A stretch of 64,000 nt of DNA from Bacillus_BA songklensis (GTDB taxonomy: Bacteria > Bacillota > Bacilli > Bacillales > Bacillaceae_H), in assembly GCF_042649685.1 (NCBI RefSeq), contig NZ_JBHRZT010000073.1, positions 310,001 through 374,000 of the forward strand, in the 5' to 3' direction. Positions within the stretch are counted from its first letter, which is position 1; every line of letters starts with the position of its first letter. Made by a program: the position numbers and the translations under genes. Below are positions 42,946 to 50,689 of this stretch, piece after piece. The notes below the pieces were generated by a model, which searched no databases, was not told where the DNA came from, and saw nothing but the letters and a program-made list of their open reading frames with translations.

Positions 42946-43674
42946 ATGAAATCGATTCAAAAAATGTTTGTGGTCAGCGCAAGCTTGGCATTGTTGTTAT
43001 CAGCTTGCGGTACAACAGAACAATCAACGGAAAAAACGAATAGCGGTACTGAACAGGTAGAGAAAGACACACCACAAACAGAAGAAAAGACAGTGGAAAC
43101 AAGCACCGAGGCACCGGAAAAACCAGAAACGACAGAAACAACGGAACCGAAGAGCGAAGAAGGGACTAAAGAAGAAGCGAAAGAAGAACAGCCATCGGTT
43201 GACGGAAAAGAAAGATTACTAGAGCAAAACTTAACATATGAGGAAAACGGCAAAGCTGTTGAGAAAACAGGCTTTTTGAAGATGAGCGATAATCAGCATT
43301 ACAGCATGTATGTATTAGACGGCTATACTTTAGATGAGGAAGAGCCGGGTAAGGATATTGTTATGTCTTCGGAAGACCAAAAAGCGTTTATGCGCATTGA
43401 AATAGTTCCAAGCGATATGGATTTGAAGGATGTAGAGAGCGTTGTAAAAACAACAGCTGAGGCTATTAGTGCAAATGCTCAAAAATATGAAGGATTCAAG
43501 CAAGAAGGAATTCTAAAGGATGCTGTTTGGTATAAAGCCCAAACAGAGGAAGATGCGGTAAATCTTATTTTAATTAAAGGCAGCACACCGATGAAGCTGT
43601 CGATTTACACGTCAAAAGATCAAGAAAACATTGAACCATTCTTGGCGATGGCTCAAACAATCGAAGTGAAATAA
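42946..43674 (+). CDS. Lipoprotein of unknown function
   Basis: 242 residues. Signal peptide KSIQKMFVVSASLALLLSAC with lipobox LSAC (Cys at 21) for Lgt. Residues about 22-85 are a low-complexity linker rich in Thr, Glu, Lys and Pro, likely a spacer through the cell wall. The folded part (about 88-242) has a KTGFLKMSDNQHYSMYVLDG start and no family I recognise. RBS AAAGGAGG. It ends at an R1 element whose first bases overlap its stop codon. Confidence 0.85.
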   Translation: MKSIQKMFVVSASLALLLSACGTTEQSTEKTNSGTEQVEKDTPQTEEKTVETSTEAPEKPETTETTEPKSEEGTKEEAKEEQPSVDGKERLLEQNLTYEENGKAVEKTGFLKMSDNQHYSMYVLDGYTLDEEEPGKDIVMSSEDQKAFMRIEIVPSDMDLKDVESVVKTTAEAISANAQKYEGFKQEGILKDAVWYKAQTEEDAVNLILIKGSTPMKLSIYTSKDQENIEPFLAMAQTIEVK

Positions 43675-43857
43675 AGGAAACTCCCATCGTTGGGGGGTTC
43701 CTTCGTTCCCCCAATGATGGTTGGTTGATCTTATCGGACTTTTACTTTTACACGAAAAAGCGAGGCCCTAGGAGCCGGAGCTAGATTAGGGTAGTGGTCC
43801 CCCCATTTAAACCTAAGTTTGAAGTGAGAGCCTTACTGCCCGTTGATGCGGGATAAA
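43672..43857 (+). repeat. Dispersed hairpin element R1, copy 3
   Basis: Left end TAAAGGAAACTCCCATC begins exactly at the stop codon (43672-43674) of the lipoprotein gene; right end CCCGTTGATGCGGGATAAA. Left hairpin CCCATCGTTGGGGGG / CCCCCAATGATGG differs from copy 1 in the arms but pairs well. The middle has an unrelated GC-rich insert (AGGCCCTAGGAGCCGGAGCT). Confidence 0.75.
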
Positions 43858-43859
43858 CA

Positions 43860-43888
43860 AAAACCTTCGCTATTTAGCGAAGGTTTTC
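43860..43888 (+). terminator. Terminator after the R1 element
   Basis: AAAACCTTCGCT / AGCGAAGGTTTT with a 4-base loop; bidirectional. Confidence 0.8.
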
Positions 43889-43946
43889 ATATAAGAGGTA
43901 CGTTAAAGAGGAAGAAAACATAAAAATGAATCCTTTTTCCAATGTT

Positions 43947-43976
43947 CTGACATTCCGCTGTCGATGGATTTATAGT
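43947..43976 (+). promoter_or_regulatory. Promoter of sigL
   Basis: CTGACA (43947-43952), 18-bp spacer, TATAGT (43971-43976). Transcription near 43983 excludes the ATG at 43982 as a start and supports ATG 44081. Confidence 0.6.
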
Positions 43977-44080
43977 AAAATATGAAGGAAACATGGTGGC
44001 TGGCTCAACTAAGCCTCAATCGAGAGAGAAAAAGGGCTTTACTTTATACTTTCTTATTAGCTAAGAAAGGGGGAGAGAGG

Positions 44081-45397
44081 ATGAAGGTCGGTTTATTTCA
44101 ACAACAGTCACTAAAAGTGATGATGACGAAAGAGCTCTCACAGGCCATTTCATTATTGCAATATTCTGCTCTAGAGATTTCATCTTTTTTACAAGAACAA
44201 GCTTTGCAAAATCCCCTTATTGACTTTCAGGATCGAAGTATACTTGTTCAAAAAAAGACCAGCCGTTCTACTTCGGTGTCAGGCAAGGCTGTTTCACCCA
44301 TTGATATGGCGGCAGCCAAGAAAGAGACGCTGCATCAGCATTTGTTAGCTCAATTAAGCTTTATGGCGATTCCTCCGGCTCAAAAATCAATTGTCGTTTA
44401 CATTATCAACAGTTTAAATGACCATGGTTACCTACAAGAGGATATCAAGGATATTGGAAGCGTTTTAAACAAAGAGTTGGAAGAGGTAGAGCGGGCGTTG
44501 CGCATTGTGCAGCAATTGGAGCCTATCGGGTCAGGGGCAAGAAGCTTGCAAGAATGCTTACTGATTCAATTACAACGAAAAGGAATATGTACTTCTATCG
44601 TGGAAGAAGTTCTAATGGGGTTTTTTGAAGAATTCGCTTATAAAAAATGGGATAAGTTGGCGAAGAGGCTCGGTATCTCTATTCAAGACATACAGGATAT
44701 TTACGATGAGGTCGTTTTGCTGAATCCGCGTCCGGGTTTGCAGTTTGGAAGTGACCAGGAAAAATTTATCGTCCCTGATTATGTAGTACAGAAGGAAAAA
44801 GGACAAATCGTCTTAAAATCAAACGATGAATTAAATATCCAAGTGAAAATGAATGAAGAATATAAAGGGGTTTTGCATGATAAACAGAATCCGGAATTAT
44901 TTACGTATTTGCAAGAAAAATACCGGGAATTTCAATGGATTTTAAAGGGACTCAACAACCGCAAACATACACTGGATCAAGTCATGCGGGCCATCTTTCA
45001 CTACCAATATCTCTTTTTTGAAAAGGGGCCTGCCTATTTAAAGCCTCTGACGATGAAAGAGCTAGCAGAACAGATTGATGTTCATGAATCCACAGTTAGT
45101 CGTGCAATCAAAAATAAATATGTTCAAACACCATTCGGAATGTTTGAAATGAAATCATTTTTTACAAATAGCATACAATCTCATGATAAACAGGAGTTAT
45201 CTTCTTCCTATGTCAAGACGCTAATCAAGCAGTTGATTGACCAGGAAGATAAACGGAAACCTTTGTCGGATCAACAGATTTCCAAAAAATTAGAGGAGGA
45301 ACATGGAATTGTTGTATCGAGAAGAACCGTCGCTAAATATCGGGAAGAACTCCACGTTTTATCTTCATCGAAACGAAAAATATATAAATCGACATAA
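44081..45397 (+). CDS. rpoN: RNA polymerase sigma-54 factor (SigL)
   Basis: 438 residues. Region I is Gln/Leu-rich (FQQQSLKVMMTKELSQAISL, start of the activator-interacting domain), a core-binding domain follows, then the HTH MKELAEQIDVHESTVSRAI and the RpoN box SRRTVAKYRE near the end. Directs -24/-12 promoters with enhancer-binding activators; in Bacillus it serves amino-acid and sugar catabolism. ATG 44081 has GGGGAGAGAGG upstream. No activator gene is in the window. Confidence 0.95.
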   Translation: MKVGLFQQQSLKVMMTKELSQAISLLQYSALEISSFLQEQALQNPLIDFQDRSILVQKKTSRSTSVSGKAVSPIDMAAAKKETLHQHLLAQLSFMAIPPAQKSIVVYIINSLNDHGYLQEDIKDIGSVLNKELEEVERALRIVQQLEPIGSGARSLQECLLIQLQRKGICTSIVEEVLMGFFEEFAYKKWDKLAKRLGISIQDIQDIYDEVVLLNPRPGLQFGSDQEKFIVPDYVVQKEKGQIVLKSNDELNIQVKMNEEYKGVLHDKQNPELFTYLQEKYREFQWILKGLNNRKHTLDQVMRAIFHYQYLFFEKGPAYLKPLTMKELAEQIDVHESTVSRAIKNKYVQTPFGMFEMKSFFTNSIQSHDKQELSSSYVKTLIKQLIDQEDKRKPLSDQQISKKLEEEHGIVVSRRTVAKYREELHVLSSSKRKIYKST

Positions 45398-45482
45398 ATC
45401 ATTGGACATGGTCAAAAACAGCCTATATCCAGTAATTTACGCATGAGCGGTTGGATTTTAATGGAATAAGGAAGTGGCAAGA

Positions 45483-45719
45483 GTGAATGTTGTAATGTAT
45501 ACGAAAACGTCCTGCCCGTTATGTGAAAAAGCAAAGCAAGTATTATTGGAGCTTCAGCAAGAGCACCCATTTACTTTACAAGAAATAGATATTTATCAAG
45601 ACGATTCATTACTGGAAAAATATCAGTTGATGATTCCGGTTGTAGCCATTGATGGAGAAGACGTGGCATTCGGACAAATTCAAAAAGTCGAAATAAGAAA
45701 GCGTTTACTTTCGAAATAA
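45483..45719 (+). CDS. Glutaredoxin-family thiol protein
   Basis: About 78-residue protein with a thioredoxin fold start VVMYTKTSCPLCEKAKQVL; active-site pair CPLC, and the cis-proline in LMIPVVAIDG. DUF836/glutaredoxin-like. GTG 45483 has AAGGAAGTG at good distance; GTG 45474 is too near. Target unknown. Sits between sigL and cggR. Confidence 0.85.
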   Translation: MNVVMYTKTSCPLCEKAKQVLLELQQEHPFTLQEIDIYQDDSLLEKYQLMIPVVAIDGEDVAFGQIQKVEIRKRLLSK

Positions 45720-45732
45720 CGAAATTTATGAG

Positions 45733-45761
45733 TTGAATAACGATTTTCACCCTGTTAAAAT
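45733..45761 (+). promoter_or_regulatory. Promoter of cggR-gapA, embedded in a terminator hairpin
   Basis: TTGAAT (45733-45738), 17-bp spacer, TAAAAT (45756-45761). The -10 lies within the hairpin 45746-45788 that ends the previous gene, so DNA here serves as both terminator and promoter. Confidence 0.6.
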
Positions 45762-45789
45762 AAAACATGTAACAGGGTGAATTTTTTTT
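45746..45789 (+). terminator. Terminator of the glutaredoxin-like gene
   Basis: TTCACCCTGTTA (45746-45757) / TAACAGGGTGAA (45770-45781), then a long T-run. Confidence 0.85.
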
Positions 45790-45798
45790 ACTTAATGT

Positions 45799-45834
45799 GG
45801 GACATAATATGTCTATATGGGACAAAAAGCGTCC
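45799..45834 (+). promoter_or_regulatory. CggR operator
   Basis: Two direct repeats: GGGAC-n6-TGTC (45799-45813) and GGGAC-n6-CGTCC (45819-45834), the layout of the B. subtilis CggR operator, located downstream of the promoter and 30 bases before cggR. Fructose-1,6-bisphosphate relieves CggR repression in B. subtilis. Confidence 0.9.
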
Positions 45835-45863
45835 AACATTCTGCGCCTTAAGGGGAATACAAT

Positions 45864-46892
45864 ATGCATTCGCTTATACAAGCACAACAAAAATTATTAC
45901 CTGATCTCCTGTCCGTTATGCAGAAGAGATATCAGATTCTACAGTACATACGATTAATGCAGCCAATAGGGAGAAGAAACTTGGCTGTCAGTTTAGGTCT
46001 TACGGAACGGGTGCTTCGCAGTGAAGTGACGTTTTTAAAAGATCAAAACTTAATTGAGATTTACTCAAGTGGAATGACTCTTACGTTCGAAGGAGATATG
46101 CTTCTTTCTCAGCTTGAGGAAGTCATGAAAGAAGTTTCAGGTCAAACGTTATTGGAAACAACATTAAAAGAGGCGTTTTCTTTATCTGAAGTGATTGTTG
46201 TCTCAGGTGACAGCGATGAATCACCTTGGGTAAAAAAAGAAATGGGAAGAGCCTGTGTCTCATGTATAAAACAACGCCTTGATGGTAAAAAAAATATCGT
46301 TGCTGTTACAGGTGGAACCACTTTGGCTGCCGTTGCCGACATGATGACACCGGATATGAAGCATCCGGATGTGTTATTTGTCCCCGCAAGAGGCGGTCTC
46401 GGCGAAAACGTTCAAAATCAAGCTAACACGATTTGCGCCAAAATGGCGGAAAAATCATCCAGTAACTATCGCTTGCTGCATGTTCCTGACCAGCTCAGTG
46501 ATGAAGCTTACCAATCGATTATCGGAGAACCTTCTATTAAAGAAATGCTTCATCTGATTAAATCAGCAAGTATGGTTGTTCACGGAATAGGGGACGCTAT
46601 GACAATGGCAGAACGCCGGAGGACATCAGAGGCTGATTTAGAAAAAATCAAGGCAGGACAGGCCGTTGGAGAGGCTTTCGGTTACTACTTTAATCAATCG
46701 GGTGAAGTTGTCCATAAAGTGAAAACAATAGGCATACAGCTCGATGATTTAAAGAACAATAAGTGTGTAATTGCTGTAGCCGGCGGTTCATCTAAAGCAA
46801 AAGCTATTAAAGCATTTTTACAACAAGCACGCGACTCGATTCTGATTACAGACGAAGGTGCTGCAAAAGAGTTGGTAAGGGATTTAATTTAG
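45864..46892 (+). CDS. cggR: Central glycolytic genes regulator CggR
   Basis: SorC/DeoR-family repressor, 342 residues. N-terminal HTH (IRLMQPIGRRNLAVSLGLTE) and C-terminal sugar-phosphate domain (VAVTGGTTLAAVADMM, VHGIGDAMTMAERR, VIAVAGGSSKAKAI). Represses its own operon with gapA at the operator 45799-45834 until FBP rises. Confidence 0.96.
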   Translation: MHSLIQAQQKLLPDLLSVMQKRYQILQYIRLMQPIGRRNLAVSLGLTERVLRSEVTFLKDQNLIEIYSSGMTLTFEGDMLLSQLEEVMKEVSGQTLLETTLKEAFSLSEVIVVSGDSDESPWVKKEMGRACVSCIKQRLDGKKNIVAVTGGTTLAAVADMMTPDMKHPDVLFVPARGGLGENVQNQANTICAKMAEKSSSNYRLLHVPDQLSDEAYQSIIGEPSIKEMLHLIKSASMVVHGIGDAMTMAERRRTSEADLEKIKAGQAVGEAFGYYFNQSGEVVHKVKTIGIQLDDLKNNKCVIAVAGGSSKAKAIKAFLQQARDSILITDEGAAKELVRDLI

Positions 46893-46941
46893 TCCCTACA
46901 TATAAATTATTCCATCACAACCATTTAAGGAGGAAATTCTC

Positions 46942-47949
46942 ATGGCAGTTAAAATTGGTATTAACGGTTTTGGTCGTATCGGCCGTAATGTATTCCGCGC
47001 AGCTTTAAAAAACCCTAACGTTGAAGTGGTGGCTGTTAACGACTTAACAGATGCTAACATGTTAGCCCATCTTTTAAAATATGATTCAGTTCACGGCAGA
47101 TTGGATGCTGAAGTTTCTGTTGATGGAAACAACTTAATCGTTGACGGTAAAACAATTCAAGTAACAGCTGAGCGCGATCCCGCTAAATTAGCTTGGAGCG
47201 AACGCGGTGTAGAAGTAGTAGTTGAATCTACTGGTTTCTTCACAAAGCGTGCTGACGCTGCCAAACACTTAGAAGCAGGTGCGAAAAAAGTGATCATCTC
47301 TGCTCCGGCTACTGATGAAGACATTACAATCGTAATGGGTGTTAACCATGATAAATACGATCCGGCAAGTCACAATGTAATTTCTAATGCTTCTTGTACA
47401 ACAAACTGCTTAGCGCCATTCGCTAAAGTATTAAACGACAAATTCGGTATCAAACGCGGTATGATGACAACTGTTCATTCTTACACAAACGACCAACAAA
47501 TCTTAGACTTACCACACAAAGATTATCGTCGTGCTCGTGCGGCAGCTGAGAACATCATCCCAACTACAACTGGTGCTGCAAAAGCGGTATCCCTTGTATT
47601 ACCTGAATTAAAAGGTAAATTAAACGGCGGCGCTATGCGCGTTCCAACTCCAAACGTATCTCTAGTAGACTTAGTTGCTGAACTTGATAAAGAAGTAACA
47701 GTTGAAGAAGTAAACGCAGCCTTAAAAGAAGCTTCTGAAGGCGAATTAAAAGGAATCTTGGGCTACAGCGAAGAGCCGCTAGTATCTGGCGACTACAACG
47801 GCAATCCAGCTTCTTCTACAATCGATGCATTATCTACAATGGTAATGGAAGGAAGCATGGTTAAAGTTATCTCTTGGTACGATAACGAGAGCGGATATTC
47901 TAACCGTGTAGTAGACCTAGTGGACTACATCGCTTCTAAAGGTCTGTAA
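46942..47949 (+). CDS. gapA: Glyceraldehyde-3-phosphate dehydrogenase, glycolytic
   Basis: 335 residues. NAD-binding GINGFGRIGRNVFRAAL, catalytic Cys152 in SNASCTTNCLAP, and NGGAMRVPTPN are intact. Strong RBS AAGGAGG. Codon use is of the highly expressed type. Stop codon TAA at 47947-47949 is directly joined to an R2 element. Confidence 0.98.
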   Translation: MAVKIGINGFGRIGRNVFRAALKNPNVEVVAVNDLTDANMLAHLLKYDSVHGRLDAEVSVDGNNLIVDGKTIQVTAERDPAKLAWSERGVEVVVESTGFFTKRADAAKHLEAGAKKVIISAPATDEDITIVMGVNHDKYDPASHNVISNASCTTNCLAPFAKVLNDKFGIKRGMMTTVHSYTNDQQILDLPHKDYRRARAAAENIIPTTTGAAKAVSLVLPELKGKLNGGAMRVPTPNVSLVDLVAELDKEVTVEEVNAALKEASEGELKGILGYSEEPLVSGDYNGNPASSTIDALSTMVMEGSMVKVISWYDNESGYSNRVVDLVDYIASKGL

Positions 47950-48069
47950 GAAAACCGGAGAAAGCCTGCTTAAACCGATAGGATGTTGGAACTTCTGAGA
48001 AGGAGTCGCTTTTTGACTCCGCAGGAAGAAGTGGAACAGCCGTACGGTTTGGCTTTCGCAGGTAGACAA
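47950..48069 (+). repeat. Dispersed hairpin element R2, copy a
   Basis: Starts GAAAACCGGAG straight after the gapA stop codon and ends GGTAGACAA. Inner hairpin GGAGTC-gctttttGACTCC; outer pairing of CCGATAGG-type and CCGTACGG arms. Matches copies at 48071, 49587 and (minus) 37203. Confidence 0.68.
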
Positions 48070-48070
48070 G

Positions 48071-48180
48071 CAGAAAAGTGCAGCAAGCTCGTTTACATCC
48101 ATAGGGCATTGGAACTCCTGGCAAGGAAGCGCTTTTTGCTTCTGAAGGAAGGAGTGAAATGACCGTAGGATGTAGCTTGC
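48071..48180 (+). repeat. Dispersed hairpin element R2, copy b (tandem with a)
   Basis: GCAGAAAAGTGCAGCAAGCTC, inner hairpin GGAAGC-gctttttGCTTC, then GACCGTAGGATGTAGCTTGC. Same layout as copy a with its own stem sequences. Nothing else is seen up to 48280. Confidence 0.65.
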
Positions 48181-48284
48181 GGAACGAGCTACATTATAGC
48201 GACACAATCGGTTCCGTATAATGAGGCAAGGAAAATCTATCTTAATTGGATATACTCACCAAGAAAGACATGGTAAAATGACCA

Positions 48285-48320
48285 AGGGGGAAAGGGGAGT
48301 GAGCCCTCTTTCCCCCTATA
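48285..48320 (+). terminator. Terminator between gapA and pgk
   Basis: AGGGGGAAAG / CTTTCCCCCT (48285-48294 / 48308-48317) with an inner GGG/CCC. It would separate cggR-gapA from the pgk operon. Confidence 0.75.
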
Positions 48321-48401
48321 TTCTTGTGCTTTCAGACTTCTTTAGATAGGAGCACCAACTTGTTTAAGAAGTCGAGTTCCCGAAAAGGAGGCTTTTTGAA
48401 G

Positions 48402-49586
48402 ATGAACAAAAAGACACTGAAAGATATCGACGTAAAAGGTAAAAAGGTATTTTGCCGCGTTGACTTTAACGTACCAATGAAAGATGGTCAAGTGACAGAT
48501 GAAACTCGTATCCGCGCTGCTCTTCCTACCATCCAATATCTGATGGAACAAGGTGCGAAGGTAATCTTAGCAAGCCATCTTGGTCGTCCAAAGGGTCAAG
48601 TAGTAGAAGAGTTACGTCTAAATGCGGTTGCAAAACGTTTAGAAGAGCTGCTTGGCAAAAAAGTGGCTAAAACAGATGAAGCTTACGGCGATACTGTTAA
48701 AGCTGAAATCGAAAAAATGGCAGAAGGCGATGTGTTAGTTCTTGAGAACGTACGCTTCTATCCTGGTGAAGAGAAAAATGATCCAGAATTAGCAAAAGCA
48801 TTTGCTGCATTAGCAGATGTTTATGTGAATGATGCGTTCGGTGCTGCTCACCGTGCCCATGCATCAACTGAGGGAATCGCTCATCACTTACCGGCAGTGG
48901 CAGGCTTCTTAATGGAGAAGGAACTTGATGTGCTTGGAAAAGCATTATCAAACCCGGATCGTCCATTCACGGCTATTATCGGTGGAGCAAAAGTGAAAGA
49001 TAAGATCGGCGTTATTGAAAATTTGCTTGATAAAGTGGATAACCTCATTATCGGCGGTGGTCTTGCTTATACATTCATCAAAGCAAAGGGTTATGATGTA
49101 GGTAAATCACTTCTTGAAGAAGATAAAATTGATTTAGCGAAATCATTCATGGAGAAGGCCAAAGAAAAAGGGGTAAACTTCTACATGCCTGTAGATGTTG
49201 TAGTAGCAGACGATTTCTCGAACGATGCCAACACACAAGTAGTGCCAGTCGAAGCTATTCCAAGTGATTGGGAAGGGTTGGATGCTGGTCCGAAAACTCG
49301 TGAGATTTACGCGGATGTTATTAAAAATTCCAAGCTTGTCATTTGGAATGGACCGATGGGTGTATTCGAGTTGGATACATTCGCAAACGGTACGAAAGCC
49401 GTAGCAGAAGCTTTAGCAGAAGCGACTGATACATATTCAGTAATCGGCGGCGGTGACTCTGCGGCAGCTGTTGAAAAGTTCCATCTAGCGGACAAAATGG
49501 ACCATATCTCAACAGGCGGCGGCGCTTCATTGGAGTTCATGGAAGGAAAAGAACTTCCAGGAGTAGTGGCGTTAAACGATAAATAA
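48402..49586 (+). CDS. pgk: Phosphoglycerate kinase
   Basis: 394 residues from ATG 48402 (AAAGGAGG 10 bases upstream). RVDFNVPM, LASHLGRPKG, LENVRFYPGEEKNDPELAKA and GGGDSAAAVEKF are conserved substrate and nucleotide segments. Transfers phosphate from 1,3-BPG to ADP. Followed by R2 elements. Confidence 0.98.
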   Translation: MNKKTLKDIDVKGKKVFCRVDFNVPMKDGQVTDETRIRAALPTIQYLMEQGAKVILASHLGRPKGQVVEELRLNAVAKRLEELLGKKVAKTDEAYGDTVKAEIEKMAEGDVLVLENVRFYPGEEKNDPELAKAFAALADVYVNDAFGAAHRAHASTEGIAHHLPAVAGFLMEKELDVLGKALSNPDRPFTAIIGGAKVKDKIGVIENLLDKVDNLIIGGGLAYTFIKAKGYDVGKSLLEEDKIDLAKSFMEKAKEKGVNFYMPVDVVVADDFSNDANTQVVPVEAIPSDWEGLDAGPKTREIYADVIKNSKLVIWNGPMGVFELDTFANGTKAVAEALAEATDTYSVIGGGDSAAAVEKFHLADKMDHISTGGGASLEFMEGKELPGVVALNDK

Positions 49587-49706
49587 GAAAAGCGGAGCGC
49601 GCTCGTTCAAGCCGATAGGATGTTGGAGGCTCTGACGGGGAATCGCTTTTTGATTCCACAGACAGAGGCGAAACAGCCGTACGGGCTTAGCGCGCGGAGC
49701 TAGACA
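49587..49706 (+). repeat. Dispersed hairpin element R2, copy c
   Basis: GAAAAGCGGAGCGCGCTCG starts right after the pgk stop codon TAA; the copy ends GCGCGGAGCTAGACAA. Inner hairpin GGAATC-gctttttGATTCC; outer arms GCGCGCT / AGCGCGC. Confidence 0.72.
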
Positions 49707-49709
49707 ATA

Positions 49710-49757
49710 AGAAAAGCGGAGCGCGCTCATGCTCATAGGGAATTGGAACAGCAAGAC
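49710..49757 (+). repeat. Truncated R2, copy d
   Basis: Starts again with GAAAAGCGGAGCGCGCTCAT after a TAA and breaks off after ATAGGGAATTGGAAC. The rest of the gap to tpiA (49758-49933) holds no feature I recognise. Confidence 0.6.
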
Positions 49758-49933
49758 ATTAAGGAATGAAGGGAAAGACAAACATCAAGGATCAAAGGTT
49801 CAAGCGCAATGTTTTATAATCACCCCTTTGTCTGCACACCTTATGTTTAAAGAGACCTTCAACAGCACCTCTTTATTGTTCAAAAGTGTTCCGACCAAAC
49901 CGACCAATCATTAAAACAAGGACGGTGTTACAA

Positions 49934-50689
49934 ATGCGTAAACCAATCATCGCAGGTAACTGGAAAATGCACAAAGTTCTTTCTGAAGCAACCAGCTTTG
50001 TGGAAGAAGTAAAAGGACTAGTACCAGCACCTGAAGAAGTAGATTCAGTTGTATGTGCACCAGCACTATTTTTAGATCGATTAGTAGAAGCAACAAAGGG
50101 TTCTAATCTCAAAATCGGTGCCCAAAACATGCACTTCCAAGAAAGCGGAGCATTCACGGGCGAAATCAGCCCTGTGGCTCTTAACGACCTTGGCGTTCAA
50201 TATGTAATTCTAGGTCACTCTGAGCGCCGTGAAATGTTTGCTGAAACAGATGAAACAGTAAACAAAAAGACGATTTCTGCATTCAAACATGGATTGATTC
50301 CAATTGTTTGCTGCGGTGAAACGCTTGAAGAGCGTGAGCAAGATCAAACAAAGGCTGTTGTAGAAGGCCAAGTGAAGAAAGCTTTAGAAGGCTTAGACGA
50401 AGCGAAAGCAAAACAAGTTGTGATTGCATATGAGCCAATCTGGGCAATCGGTACGGGTAAATCTTCTACTGCTGAAGATGCAAATGAAGTTTGCGCTTAT
50501 ATTCGCAGTGTCATTGCGGATCAATTCTCCGGGGAAGTAGCGGATGCAGTACGTATTCAATACGGTGGAAGTGTAAAACCTGCAAACATCAAAGAATACA
50601 TGTCGCAGTCTGACATCGACGGTGCATTAGTGGGCGGCGCAAGCTTAGAACCTCAGTCTTTCTTACAACTTTTGGAGGCAGGGAAATAA
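49934..50689 (+). CDS. tpiA: Triosephosphate isomerase
   Basis: 251 residues from ATG 49934 (MRKPIIAGNWKMHK, the family start). Catalytic His95 (ILGHSERR) and Glu167 (AYEPIWAIGTGK); phosphate-binding GGSVKPAN. Ends one base into the next start (TAATG). Confidence 0.98.
   Translation: MRKPIIAGNWKMHKVLSEATSFVEEVKGLVPAPEEVDSVVCAPALFLDRLVEATKGSNLKIGAQNMHFQESGAFTGEISPVALNDLGVQYVILGHSERREMFAETDETVNKKTISAFKHGLIPIVCCGETLEEREQDQTKAVVEGQVKKALEGLDEAKAKQVVIAYEPIWAIGTGKSSTAEDANEVCAYIRSVIADQFSGEVADAVRIQYGGSVKPANIKEYMSQSDIDGALVGGASLEPQSFLQLLEAGK

Noticed and set aside
43982..44080. ATG 43982 as start of sigL, adding 33 residues
   Set aside because: It coincides with the predicted transcription start, and the added residues match no known RpoN N-terminus; ATG 44081 begins region I.
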